From: Phycisphaerales bacterium | GTDB taxonomy: Bacteria > Planctomycetota > Phycisphaerae > Sedimentisphaerales > UBA12454 | Length of the DNA stretch: 64,000 nucleotides | Assembly: GCA_003142595.1 (NCBI GenBank) | Contig: PLMU01000014.1 | Span: forward strand, 1 to 64,000 | Reading direction: 5' to 3' | Part shown: piece by piece, positions 8,349 through 15,828 of the stretch | Numbering within the stretch: the first letter of the stretch is position 1 | How the letters are laid out: each line of letters opens with the position of its first letter | Notes under the pieces: model-generated | Databases searched by the model: none | Told to the model about the DNA's origin: nothing | Seen by the model: the letters and a program-made list of their open reading frames with translations, nothing else | Translations under genes and position numbers: made by a program

Positions 8349-8810
8349 ATGAATAGAGTAGAATTCGCGGTATTGTTGTTTGCGTTTTTAATCGCCGGCT
8401 GTAACTATGATATTGTACGCAATCAAAAAATAAAACTCGATGAACCAAAATGTGTTTGTATCGAGCGGATAAATACGCAGGACCCTTATATTGGAAAGGT
8501 TCTTCGCGATGTTATAGAAAAGGAATTTGTCAGGCGCGGTTTTGCGTTATGTGATGCGAACAATGCCACGATTATAATTTCCGGCTCAGCGTTTTTGACG
8601 GAACGTTCGAAAGCCAGCCAGAATTTTATTTTGGTAGTTGGCGGCGGCTCATCCAACTCAAACCAGGCCATAGAAAGTGTTTCTTTAACGGCGAAAAATA
8701 AAGCCGGGCAAATTTTAGCAACCGCATCCTATGATAACAACAGTCGTTTTTCAGCCAGTAGGCTCGCAACCGAATTTGGCAGGGCCTTCGCCGACAAACT
8801 GAAAAAATAA
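8349..8810 (+). CDS. small lipoprotein of unknown function
   Basis: Predicted lipoprotein: short basic N-terminus, hydrophobic run and lipobox LIAGC with the lipidated Cys near residue 18. The mature part alternates beta strands and one helix (YIGKVLRDVIEKEFVRRGF, then NATIIISGSAF). This is reminiscent of periplasmic lipoproteins that bundle the pattern of family DUF4136 or CsgG-type N-domains, but I do not recognise a specific family. AGGAG precedes the ATG. Likely monocistronic. Confidence 0.75.
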   Translation: MNRVEFAVLLFAFLIAGCNYDIVRNQKIKLDEPKCVCIERINTQDPYIGKVLRDVIEKEFVRRGFALCDANNATIIISGSAFLTERSKASQNFILVVGGGSSNSNQAIESVSLTAKNKAGQILATASYDNNSRFSASRLATEFGRAFADKLKK

Positions 8811-8946
8811 AAAATCCAAACAATCTGGTTTTCATATCTTAAATTCTGTTTGAAACCCCCGCTTTTTGCCGATATATATTATTGTTTAAAAACCATAAGA
8901 CGTTTAAGTGCACCGAAGGATAACAGATAAAAGGAAAGGATTGGCT

Positions 8947-9192
8947 GTGGTTTTGAAAGTCGAAACAGTAAAAGACGAGAAAAACAAGGCTGCCCCTAAA
9001 AAAATGACCATTCGTCAGTTGCATGACAAGGCCAGCTATCTCAATATAGACCCGGCCAAGATGCAAAAAACGGAGCTTATCCGTACGATTCAGACAAGAG
9101 AGGGCTACTCGCCTTGCTTTGGCACAGCAACCGGCTCCTGTCCGCAGGAAACTTGCTGTTTCCGGCCCGACTGCCTTACATTAAAGAAATAA
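8947..9192 (+). CDS. SAP-domain-like small protein with Cys-rich tail
   Basis: Basic small protein whose central part (MTIRQLHDKASYLNID...KTELIRTIQ) resembles a SAP helix-extended loop-helix, usually a nucleic-acid-binding motif. A C-terminal segment GYSPCFG...CPQETCCFRPDC has five Cys that could bind metal. Small SAP-like proteins of this layout occur in environmental bacteria, with no known role. The GTG start at 8947 is preferred because AAGGA lies 6 bases upstream; an in-frame GTG at 8908 or TTG at 8941 would lengthen the product to 94 or 83 residues. Confidence 0.7.
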   Translation: MVLKVETVKDEKNKAAPKKMTIRQLHDKASYLNIDPAKMQKTELIRTIQTREGYSPCFGTATGSCPQETCCFRPDCLTLKK

Positions 9193-9203
9193 TTTTATTT
9201 GTT

Positions 9204-9330
9204 GTCATTCCCGACCTGATCGGGAATCCACGTCATTTAGCCCCTTGATTTATCAAGGGGTTGGTCATTGCGAGGCCCGCAGGCCGCGGCAATCCCACTC
9301 GTCATTCCGAGCGCAGTCGAGGAATCTATT
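9204..9330. repeat. cluster of three REP-like palindromes plus a hairpin
   Basis: Three different GTCATT...AATC/AATCC palindromes in tandem: 9204-9229 (centre GACCTGATCGGG), 9264-9295 (centre rich in GGCCCGCAGGCC) and 9301-9330 (centre GAGCGCAGTCGAGG). Between the first two is the perfect hairpin CCCCTTGA-TTTA-TCAAGGGG (9241-9260). The family is widespread in bacterial genomes as REP-type repeats. No gene is seen in this gap. Confidence 0.75.
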
Positions 9331-9390
9331 TAATCTTGTCATTCCTGATTTTTACCTTATAATCGACACCTAATCTTAAGGAGATTAAAT

Positions 9391-9801
9391 ATGAACTTCG
9401 AAGAATTAAAACAGTTTATTAAGCAAACCGCTTGGGGCTACCTGGCTACAACAGATGGCAAAATTGTTGGCGTTCGGCCTATGGCTGGCCTTGTCTGGAA
9501 GGACGGCCAATTATTAGCTGCTACATTTAGCGACTCGGACAAAATCAAGCAATTGAAAAAAGTGCCTCACGCCGAATATTGTTTTTGCGATTCGACAGGA
9601 AAGCACGTCCGCATTGCCGGCCAATGTTCTATAAGCACCGATAGCGCCGAGAAACTTTGGCTCTACAACCAGCTCCCGCATCTGGCCAAATATTTCCCCG
9701 ACCCTGCCTCTCCGCAGTATGTAATTATAAAAATGACGCCGGATAACATCCGCGTTATGTCCGTCTCAACTATGAAATACGAACAGGTAAAACTTAAATA
9801 A
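9391..9801 (+). CDS. pyridoxamine 5'-phosphate oxidase-like flavin-fold protein
   Basis: Split-barrel protein of the PNPOx-like family. These bind FMN, F420 or haem; most members are uncharacterised reductases. Visible pattern: F....WGYLATTDG....VRPM, the LAATFSDSDKIKQLKKVPHAEYCF strand/helix, and the G-K-HVRIAGQ strand. Length of 136 residues fits the single-domain type. AAGGAG lies 8 bases before the ATG. The stand-alone gene follows the REP cluster and is unlikely to share a promoter with the A/T-rich genes after it. Confidence 0.85.
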   Translation: MNFEELKQFIKQTAWGYLATTDGKIVGVRPMAGLVWKDGQLLAATFSDSDKIKQLKKVPHAEYCFCDSTGKHVRIAGQCSISTDSAEKLWLYNQLPHLAKYFPDPASPQYVIIKMTPDNIRVMSVSTMKYEQVKLK

Positions 9802-9856
9802 ACTCTTGATAACCGAATTAAAAATGAGAAGAAAATCGGATAAGTTTTGAAATAAT

Positions 9857-10921
9857 ATGAATGAAAAACGCTGGACAAATAATGCTCCTAACCTGATAGT
9901 TATTAATTCTATTTTCGCTGCAATAGCTGGATTATTGATTATTTTTGTCTTACAAGATTTACAATCTAATTGTTATCAATACTTTAATTTGCACTTTAGA
10001 TTACCACCTTTGCCGCTCTTCCCCTTATTATTTTCATTTTTTCTTTTTGCACTGACGGCAGAAAGGATAGCTGAAGCAGTCGAGGAAAAGAATACAGATG
10101 AGTATGTCGCTTATTTTCCACCATATAATTTTGCGGTTTTTTTATTATTCTGGGGAATTATTTGGACAGTTTATTGCAAGTATAATGTTTCACTTATAGT
10201 ACCTTCTATATTATTTTCGTTTGCTTTTATCTCTGTCTTTCTGCGTTCAGATTACTTTTGGCGTTGGTTTAAAGTGCTTTTTGTATGCCTTTGGGCGGTT
10301 TATTTTTATTTGATAGTTTGCTATGAGTGTAAATTTTCTAATCCAGGATTTTCCTCTCTTTTTATTGGAGGTTTTCTTTCGTATCCATGGATTCATGACG
10401 GTCTTTGGTTATTGTTTACTCCGAAATGTGAATTCAATGACTACTTAAAAGAACTCAATGGGAATGAACCGAGTCCACACAATTCTCACATGTGGGAACG
10501 TTTATTTTATTGGTTAAGAAATAGTAATGAATCAAATCTTCCTCATGATGGTATTTATACTCGGTTGCAATGTTCAAAAATTCATGGGATCGGTGTTTTT
10601 GCAATTCGTTATATTCCTAAGGGGACAAACATATTCAGCAATGATGAAAATGAAATGGTTTGGATTGACGAAACAAATATCCCAAACATCGATCCTGCAC
10701 TTAAAAAACTGTATGATGATTTTTGCGTTATTAAAAATGGTAAATGCGGCTGTCCGAAAAATTTTAATATGCTAACCGTTGGCTGGTATCTGAATGAATC
10801 AAAAGAAAATCCCAACGTCCAATGTATGGATAATTATGATTTTATTGCCTTGAGAAACATTAAGAAGGGAGAGGAATTGACGGTTGATTATTCTACGTAT
10901 AGCGAATTTCCGAATAAATAG
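9857..10921 (+). CDS. membrane-anchored SET-domain protein
   Basis: N-terminal ~190 residues contain about five hydrophobic membrane segments (for example LIVINSIFAAIAGLLIIFVL, FAVFLLFWGIIWTVY). The C-terminal ~130 residues are a SET lysine-methyltransferase-type domain: S-K-IHGIGVFAIRYIPKGT (SET-N), WYLNESKENPNVQC (the LNHS-like region) and GEELTVDYSTY (SET-C). A CGCPK segment is inserted between. Family knowledge: SET domains bind S-adenosylmethionine and methylate lysines. The canonical N-H of the core is here N-E, so activity is uncertain. Base composition is visibly more A/T-rich than the housekeeping genes, suggesting accessory origin. No Shine-Dalgarno is obvious. Confidence 0.82.
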   Translation: MNEKRWTNNAPNLIVINSIFAAIAGLLIIFVLQDLQSNCYQYFNLHFRLPPLPLFPLLFSFFLFALTAERIAEAVEEKNTDEYVAYFPPYNFAVFLLFWGIIWTVYCKYNVSLIVPSILFSFAFISVFLRSDYFWRWFKVLFVCLWAVYFYLIVCYECKFSNPGFSSLFIGGFLSYPWIHDGLWLLFTPKCEFNDYLKELNGNEPSPHNSHMWERLFYWLRNSNESNLPHDGIYTRLQCSKIHGIGVFAIRYIPKGTNIFSNDENEMVWIDETNIPNIDPALKKLYDDFCVIKNGKCGCPKNFNMLTVGWYLNESKENPNVQCMDNYDFIALRNIKKGEELTVDYSTYSEFPNK

Positions 10922-10931
10922 AAAGGAATTT

Positions 10932-10956
10932 AATAGGGGGCGTTTACCTATTTTTT
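10932..10956 (+). terminator. intrinsic terminator of SET gene (recurring module)
   Basis: AATAGG (10932-10937) pairs with CCTATT (10947-10952), followed by a T run. The same sequence recurs in opposite orientation at 31807-31830, behind the DUF4238 gene. Confidence 0.6.
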
Positions 10957-11013
10957 ACACCTTGCCCTGACAATTATTTGAAGGTATGATTATCGCATAA
11001 ATAAGAGAATGAT

Positions 11014-11901
11014 ATGAAAAAATTTATTTTACCCATAGCTACAATAATTACATTTATCCTTATCCCTTTGCTTGGTCTGATATTTCGAAATTGGTACGCA
11101 CCACATCTACATTATGGCCATGGGGATGCAACAGTAAATTCTGTCCTTCTTTTGCTCTATGGAATTTTTGCTTTCTTTGTTTCAGCCTTCCATTTTATTC
11201 AATGCCACAATTCTTGGAAAACCGGTAACTCTACATGGAAAGTCCATTTATTTTTTACATACCTTTTTGTCTTCACTATTGCTATTTCAGTGCCTTTTCT
11301 AATTACATTCAAAAACATAGATTTTAAAAAAATATCCATCGGGATATTTGCAGACATTTCGCCACTTTTCCTATTACTAACAAGCATTACACTATTTTTG
11401 TTAGTTCTGGCAGGATTTAAATTTCTAAAGAAAAGTGTCAAATCACATCTGTTTGTAGTATTCAGTATTTTCATCACTATTCTTTTCCTATCTCTCATGA
11501 TGTTTTTTATGACTAAAACTCTCATTGCACAAAACGATTTGATGGTCATTCCTTTGATGTCGCCCGTCATTCTCTTTCCAATAGGACTTATTTTACTCTG
11601 TTTGTGCTTGGCTGGACTTTATCATATCGGCTCGGGAGCTATGCCATATTTATTCATGATAATTTTTATTGTTGCTTTAATTGTCGTAATATATGTTCGA
11701 TATTTTTCTCCTGTCTTTATTTTGCCATCAGGTATTATATTGCTCTTTTTAGGTATAGGAGGATTTAAACAGCTCAAAGCTAAACCTAAGATTTATTTAT
11801 TCATAACATTCCTTATGTCTCTTCTATTCCTCTTAGGTGGCGCTCCATCGGCATTTATTGTATTTGCTTGGTGGATAAAAGGCGGAATAAATCCCTGGTA
11901 G
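11014..11901 (+). CDS. polytopic membrane protein of unknown function
   Basis: About eight hydrophobic helices separated by short basic loops (starts FILPIATIITFILIPLLGLIF; others near 45-70, 85-105, 115-135, 148-170, 180-205, 215-240, 265-285). No catalytic or transport motif is recognisable. A/T-rich like the SET gene just upstream (93-bp gap), so the two probably arrived together or form an accessory pair. AGAG precedes the ATG weakly. Confidence 0.7.
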   Translation: MKKFILPIATIITFILIPLLGLIFRNWYAPHLHYGHGDATVNSVLLLLYGIFAFFVSAFHFIQCHNSWKTGNSTWKVHLFFTYLFVFTIAISVPFLITFKNIDFKKISIGIFADISPLFLLLTSITLFLLVLAGFKFLKKSVKSHLFVVFSIFITILFLSLMMFFMTKTLIAQNDLMVIPLMSPVILFPIGLILLCLCLAGLYHIGSGAMPYLFMIIFIVALIVVIYVRYFSPVFILPSGIILLFLGIGGFKQLKAKPKIYLFITFLMSLLFLLGGAPSAFIVFAWWIKGGINPW

Positions 11902-11940
11902 CTCAATAACTTTAGAAAAACTAGAAACAGTCGCCTATTC

Positions 11941-12005
11941 TTATTTTTGATATTTGATATATTCTTCGTCGGAGCAAGGCGCAGATCCCGACGCATCGGG
12001 ATGGC
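11941..12005. repeat. dispersed ~65-bp repeat, copy 1
   Basis: Begins with TTTTTGATATTTGATAT, continues ATTCTTCGTCGGAGC and ends in the palindrome ATCCCGACGCATCGGGAT. A nearly identical inverted copy lies at 31716-31785. Noncoding. Confidence 0.8.
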
Positions 12006-12033
12006 TTCGTGGTGAAAAACCGTGTCCGTCTGT

Positions 12034-12058
12034 ACTGATAACCGATAACTGATAACTG
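12034..12058. repeat. short heptamer tandem array (ATAACYG)
   Basis: Three units of ATAACCG/ATAACTG, preceded by the phrase ACCGTGTCCGTC that also precedes the second array at 12190. Confidence 0.75.
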
Positions 12059-12070
12059 CGTTTCCGATGG

Positions 12071-12092
12071 GAATAAATAGTGGCCGCCTGTC
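12071..12092. repeat. GAATAAATAG-TGSCCGCCTGTC repeat, copy 1
   Basis: The 22-bp phrase GAATAAATAGTGGCCGCCTG+TC recurs with one mismatch at 12431-12452, where its first part is the end of the small ORF. Confidence 0.7.
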
Positions 12093-12189
12093 GCGGCGTA
12101 GTTCTTAACGAAGCCGGATTAATTTTTGAATTATTCTGTCTACTGACTACTGGATTCTGTATTCTTTAATAAACCGTGTCCGTTCGTAC

Positions 12190-12241
12190 CGATAACCGAT
12201 AACCGATAACCGATAACTGATAACTGATAACTGATAACTGA
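12190..12241. repeat. heptamer tandem array (ATAACCG then ATAACTG)
   Basis: Seven consecutive 7-bp units: three ATAACCG followed by four ATAACTG. The ordered switch between variants suggests recent expansion by slippage. Noncoding. Confidence 0.85.
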
Positions 12242-12269
12242 GTTACTCTTAAATAAATAGGAGGCGTTT

Positions 12270-12440
12270 ATGCCATTGAAAAAAGGAAATTCTAAGAAAA
12301 TTATTAGTGAAAATATTAGTGAATTTCATACTGGGAAAACTTATTCCGCCACTAAAAATAAATTTGGAAAACTAAAAGCTGATGCCCAGGCCATAGCAGT
12401 TGCATTAACCCAGGCAAGAAAGTCAAAAAAGAATAAATAG
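12270..12440 (+). CDS. 56-residue basic small protein (phage-like family)
   Basis: Small Lys-rich protein starting MPLKKGNSKKIISENISEF, with a helical C-terminal part AQAIAVALTQARKSKKNK. The layout M-P-L-K-K-G-x-S-K-K ... A-V-A-x-A-L-x-x-A-x-K-S-K-K resembles a small protein family common in tailed phages and in environmental genomes; its function is unknown. A perfect AGGAGG (12259-12264) lies 5 bases before the ATG. Both ends are embedded in a dispersed repeat: the ribosome site equals the left half of the terminator module seen at 10932, and the stop codon lies in the GAATAAATAG repeat. Confidence 0.75.
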   Translation: MPLKKGNSKKIISENISEFHTGKTYSATKNKFGKLKADAQAIAVALTQARKSKKNK

Positions 12441-12480
12441 TGCCCGCCTGTCAAATTTTTGAGATTCTCCTGCTCACCTG

Positions 12481-13227
12481 TCACCTGTTCAACTGTTCTA
12501 CTACCCTTGGTAGTTCTGCTATGCTGTTAATTTTTATAACGCCGGCGGGTACTTGCTGATTGGTATTGGCGTATGTCGTTTTCAGGACGGGTATCATACC
12601 TACTCCCAGGGAGCCTTGGACATCGTTTTTGATTCTATCTCCGACGAAAACTATTTCGCCCGGCTCGAATCCCAGTTTTTTAATTGCCGCCTGGAACATT
12701 TCGGGATGTGGTTTGCGTTTTTTGAACTCATAAGAATAGTAGATAAAATCGAAAAAATCAATTAGCCCAAATTGCCTGATATGTCTGTTAAGTGCGGTAG
12801 CGGAAACGAATGTATTTGACAGGACACCAAGTTTCAGTCCTCTGCTGCGAAGTGTTGACAGGGTATTATGTAAATCGGGTTCTATGGTAACCAGCCTGGC
12901 CAGCGGTTCATACCAGAGCCAGACGAGGTTTTCGTATTGTTGGTCGTTGAGTTGGATACCCATTTTTTTACCGAGTTTTTTCAGGACTACGAGGGAGTCG
13001 AAGTCTTGTTGGGTGATGTCTGACCATATCATACGGAGTCGAATAGCCAGAAGGCTTCTGGCTGCGTATAGCCACTTATATCTCGACACGGTTTGTCCTT
13101 GTTCTTTGAGATATGTCCATGTTTGTCGGGCTGCTTGTGCGAAGGGTTCATGGGGGTCAAGTTTACCGTAATTGAGCAGTGTATCGCCGAGGTCGAATAG
13201 TACAGCCTTGATTTTTTGTTTAGCCAA
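12481..13227 (-). CDS. HAD-superfamily hydrolase
   Basis: Haloacid-dehalogenase-type phosphatase, class I cap. Motif I is FDLGDTL (the usual second Asp of DxDx(T/V) is Gly, as in YihX-like members). Motif II is VLSNT, the motif III lysine is in YEFKKRKPHPEMF, and motif IV is VFVGDRIKNDVQG. Substrate unknown; small sugar or nucleotide phosphates are typical. I chose the TTG at 13227 (LAKQKIKAVLFD) because the longer frame to 13293 runs through the tRNA-Leu gene. The last codons and stop coincide with a repeat phrase (CAACTGTTC) also present near 19290. Confidence 0.88.
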   Translation of the reverse strand: MAKQKIKAVLFDLGDTLLNYGKLDPHEPFAQAARQTWTYLKEQGQTVSRYKWLYAARSLLAIRLRMIWSDITQQDFDSLVVLKKLGKKMGIQLNDQQYENLVWLWYEPLARLVTIEPDLHNTLSTLRSRGLKLGVLSNTFVSATALNRHIRQFGLIDFFDFIYYSYEFKKRKPHPEMFQAAIKKLGFEPGEIVFVGDRIKNDVQGSLGVGMIPVLKTTYANTNQQVPAGVIKINSIAELPRVVEQLNR

Positions 13228-13252
13228 TTGTATCTCGCCGCAAAAATTAAAC

Positions 13253-13335
13253 TGGCCAAGATGGGAGTCGAACCCATACGCCCTTTCGGACACAGGATTT
13301 TAAATCCTGAGCGTCTGCCATTCCGCCACTCGGCC
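13253..13335 (-). tRNA. tRNA-Leu (anticodon UAA)
   Basis: Class II tRNA read leftward. The 7-bp acceptor stem GGCCGAG/CTTGGCC includes one G-U pair. There is a D-arm with TGGCGGAATGGCAGACG, an anticodon arm GGATTTAAAATCC with anticodon TAA, a long variable arm GTGTCCGAAAGGGC, and T-arm GGGTTCGACTCCC. The 3' CCA is not encoded. The HAD gene begins 26 bases downstream. Confidence 0.97.
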
Positions 13336-13340
13336 AAGGA

Positions 13341-13358
13341 GCGATGCAAAAGCATCGC
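13341..13358 (-). other. hairpin in the pre-tRNA leader
   Basis: Perfect 7-bp hairpin GCGATGC-AAAA-GCATCGC ending 5 bases before the tRNA-Leu 5' end. It would fold in the precursor next to the RNase P cleavage site. Confidence 0.55.
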
Positions 13359-13372
13359 CACCGTTGTTATGT

Positions 13373-13401
13373 ATGGTAGTCGGCGAGCAGTCAAAAGTCA
13401 A
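13373..13401 (-). promoter_or_regulatory. probable tRNA-Leu promoter
   Basis: Read leftward: TTGACT (13401-13396), 17-bp spacer, TACCAT (13378-13373). The -35 region overlaps the first unit of the triplicated repeat at 13393-13496. Confidence 0.45.
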
Positions 13402-13496
13402 TATCCAGCATATATTTACACTATGAAAAGCCAATATCACGCATATATTCATATTATTATGAAGAGTCGGTATCCCATGCATATTTACACTATATG
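13393..13496. repeat. three imperfect 33-36 bp tandem repeats
   Basis: Units 13393-13425, 13426-13461 and 13462-13496 share AARAGYC..TATC, then GCATAT, then TTTACACTATG or TATTATTATG. The array sits directly upstream of the tRNA-Leu promoter and is noncoding. Confidence 0.75.
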
Positions 13497-13507
13497 AGGC
13501 GGATAAT

Positions 13508-13543
13508 AAAAAACGTCCGGATGTTTATGTCCGGACGTTTTTT
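13508..13543. terminator. strong bidirectional terminator
   Basis: Perfect 14-bp stem (13508-13521 with 13530-13543, core ACGTCCGGA) with 8-nt loop and flanking A/T tracts. It ends the leftward histidine kinase gene, whose stop is at 13574. Confidence 0.9.
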
Positions 13544-13573
13544 AGTGATACTTTTTTAAATTAACTCTGGGTT

Positions 13574-15577
13574 TCAGCTTTTTTGCGGAGACTGACTTTT
13601 TGCGGCGTTTTTAACAAGCTGCTTCCAGTCTTTGTTGCCTAAAAGAGCTAAAAGAGCGTCAAAGTGTATTTTAATCTGCTGGTAAAGCGGGAGATATTTG
13701 TCCGTCTGCTCGTCCCGTGCGGCGGTTTCAAGCTGCTTTGCCAACTCTGATATTTTCGCAGCGCCAAGAACGCCGGAAGCACCCTTGATTGAATGGGCGT
13801 AAAATTTTACTTCCCTTGTATCGGTCTTTTTTACCGCCTCGGTGAGCAACAGCATTCTTTCGGAGTTGTCTTTGAGAAAGACCGGCACAATTTCGTCAAT
13901 AAGGGCTTCATCGCCAATCCGTTCTATTAAAAGCTGCCAGTCAATTTCAAGTTCACTTACCTCGACAGAGGCCAAATTTTCTTCATTGTTCTGCATAGTA
14001 GTTTCCTTTTTGTTTTCGGTTAAAATGGTATCCGAAGACAGCTTCTTACTGTCAGCGGCGAGATACTTATTCAGAGTTTCAAAAAGTTTTTTCCTGTCCA
14101 CCGGCTTTGTAAGATAATCACTGCATCCGGCGGCAAAGCATTTTTCGTCATCGCCTTCCATCGCACAGGCAGTCAGCGCGATTATAGGTGTTTTAAGACC
14201 GTCTTTCCTGAGCTGCATTGTCGCCTCGTAGCCGTTCATCACGGGCATCTGCATATCCATCAAAATGACGTCATATTTATTCACGGCCGCTTTTTGCACC
14301 GCAAGCAGCCCGTTTTCAGCAATGTCCACCTCGAGACCTGTTTTCTTCAATAATAAATCAATCAATACCTGGTTGGTGGGACTGTCTTCCACGACAAGGA
14401 CATTGCCTGTAAGCCTGATGTCCGAATGTTTATTGGCATTAACAGGTGCTTTGGCAGTATGATTATTATTGCCATTGCCGTTTTCATGATTTTTAGTTTC
14501 AATAGCAGCCGGCACAAATAAAGAAAATGTCGAACCTTTTTCAAAGGCACTGTGGACAGTAATTTTTCCGCCGAGCAGTTCGGCAATATGTTTTGAAATA
14601 GTCAGTCCCAGCCCTGTTCCTCCGACCGGACGAGTTTCGCCGCTGGTATCGACATCAGCAAACGGTTCAAAGACAGAATCAAGTTTATCGCCGGCCATGC
14701 CGATGCCCGAGTCTTCAACATCAAATCTGACGAAGGGTTTGTCGTCCTGTTTTTCGATTGAAATTCTGACATTAACAAAACCTTTTTCCGTGAACTTGAC
14801 AGCGTTGCTGACAATATTCAGGATACATTGTTTCAATCTTGCCGAATCCGTGCGGATAAATTTCGGCAGAGGGTTTACGCGTATAATTCCAAATTGAAGT
14901 TTTTTCTCAATGGCAGCAGGCCTTATAATCGATTCAACGGCCGAGAGAATACTTTCAACGGCAACGTCTTTAATGTCGACATTGAGCCGGCCGGCCTCGA
15001 TTTTTGAAAAGTCGAGTATGTTATTTATAAGGTGAAGCAGGATCCTGCTGCTATCCTGGATTATTTTGACCTGTTTTTTTTGCTCCGGAGTGAGACTTTC
15101 TTCGGCCAGCATTTCGCTAAAGCCAATAATCGCGTTCATAGGCGTGCGAATCTGGTAACTCATATTTCCCAGGAATTCGCTCTTGGCCCTGCCGGCGTCA
15201 ACCGCCTGTTGAGTTATTACATTGGCATGACTGACGGAAAGCTGGAATTGTCTGTTTATCTGTTCGGTCTGCAACTGCGATGCCTCTGCTTTTGCTTTTT
15301 CTGCCGCCAGCTCAGCGGTACGAGCCTGAATAAGCTGCTCAAGCTGGTTCTGTCGCGAATAGAGTTTTTTTTGTCCCGATATGTATCTGAACAGAAACAA
15401 TAACATCCCAATGCAGACAGCAATCGGGATAATTACCGTCGATACGCCAGGCAGATTGCTCTTGTATCCGGAGTGGCTGGGATGGAAATAAAACCATAGG
15501 GCAATTGCACCTGCTGAAGTTAAGGCAGTTACAAGTACCGTCATTTTAATTTGAGACGGATTGTTTGTATTTTTCAT
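13574..15577 (-). CDS. hybrid sensor histidine kinase with Tyr in place of the H-box His
   Basis: Order: two membrane helices (about 12-30 and 46-65), coiled coil (about 68-115), HisKA-like dimerisation domain (about 130-195), HATPase (N box NIVSNAVKF, DSGIGM, GGTGLGL), receiver domain with phospho-Asp 441 in LMDMQMP and Lys in LTKPVD, and a C-terminal HPt domain with His595 in YAHSIKGASG. The H box, normally SHEIRTPMN, reads SYQIRTPMN: Tyr141 (codon TAC at 15157-15155) replaces the phosphoacceptor His and Gln replaces the Glu needed for phosphotransfer and phosphatase chemistry. ATP binding, receiver and HPt look intact. It may act as a phosphorelay insert fed by another kinase, or as an allosteric partner. 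GGAG precedes the ATG; no cognate regulator is adjacent. Confidence 0.95.
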   Translation of the reverse strand: MKNTNNPSQIKMTVLVTALTSAGAIALWFYFHPSHSGYKSNLPGVSTVIIPIAVCIGMLLFLFRYISGQKKLYSRQNQLEQLIQARTAELAAEKAKAEASQLQTEQINRQFQLSVSHANVITQQAVDAGRAKSEFLGNMSYQIRTPMNAIIGFSEMLAEESLTPEQKKQVKIIQDSSRILLHLINNILDFSKIEAGRLNVDIKDVAVESILSAVESIIRPAAIEKKLQFGIIRVNPLPKFIRTDSARLKQCILNIVSNAVKFTEKGFVNVRISIEKQDDKPFVRFDVEDSGIGMAGDKLDSVFEPFADVDTSGETRPVGGTGLGLTISKHIAELLGGKITVHSAFEKGSTFSLFVPAAIETKNHENGNGNNNHTAKAPVNANKHSDIRLTGNVLVVEDSPTNQVLIDLLLKKTGLEVDIAENGLLAVQKAAVNKYDVILMDMQMPVMNGYEATMQLRKDGLKTPIIALTACAMEGDDEKCFAAGCSDYLTKPVDRKKLFETLNKYLAADSKKLSSDTILTENKKETTMQNNEENLASVEVSELEIDWQLLIERIGDEALIDEIVPVFLKDNSERMLLLTEAVKKTDTREVKFYAHSIKGASGVLGAAKISELAKQLETAARDEQTDKYLPLYQQIKIHFDALLALLGNKDWKQLVKNAAKSQSPQKS

Positions 15578-15828
15578 TCTTTTAAACTCCGGTCTTCCGA
15601 GTTTTTGCCTTGTTAATTAGTGCTGTGTGCTTGTTTTATCGTCAAAACGCACGGACGACTTTTATATAGAATTACAAAGAAAATAAAAAAAAGGCATTTT
15701 TTTAAGTCTATTGCAGCAAGAAAGTTATAACGCCGGGGCAACAGGAATCTGATGCGAAAAAAATCCGGCGGGATTATCGGACGCAGGGGAAGTCCATTGA
15801 GAGTGGTTGGCCGCTGGTGTTTTGTATT

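Noticed and set aside
12034..12241. CRISPR array
   Set aside because: Units are 7 bp with no spacers; a simple tandem repeat, not a CRISPR.
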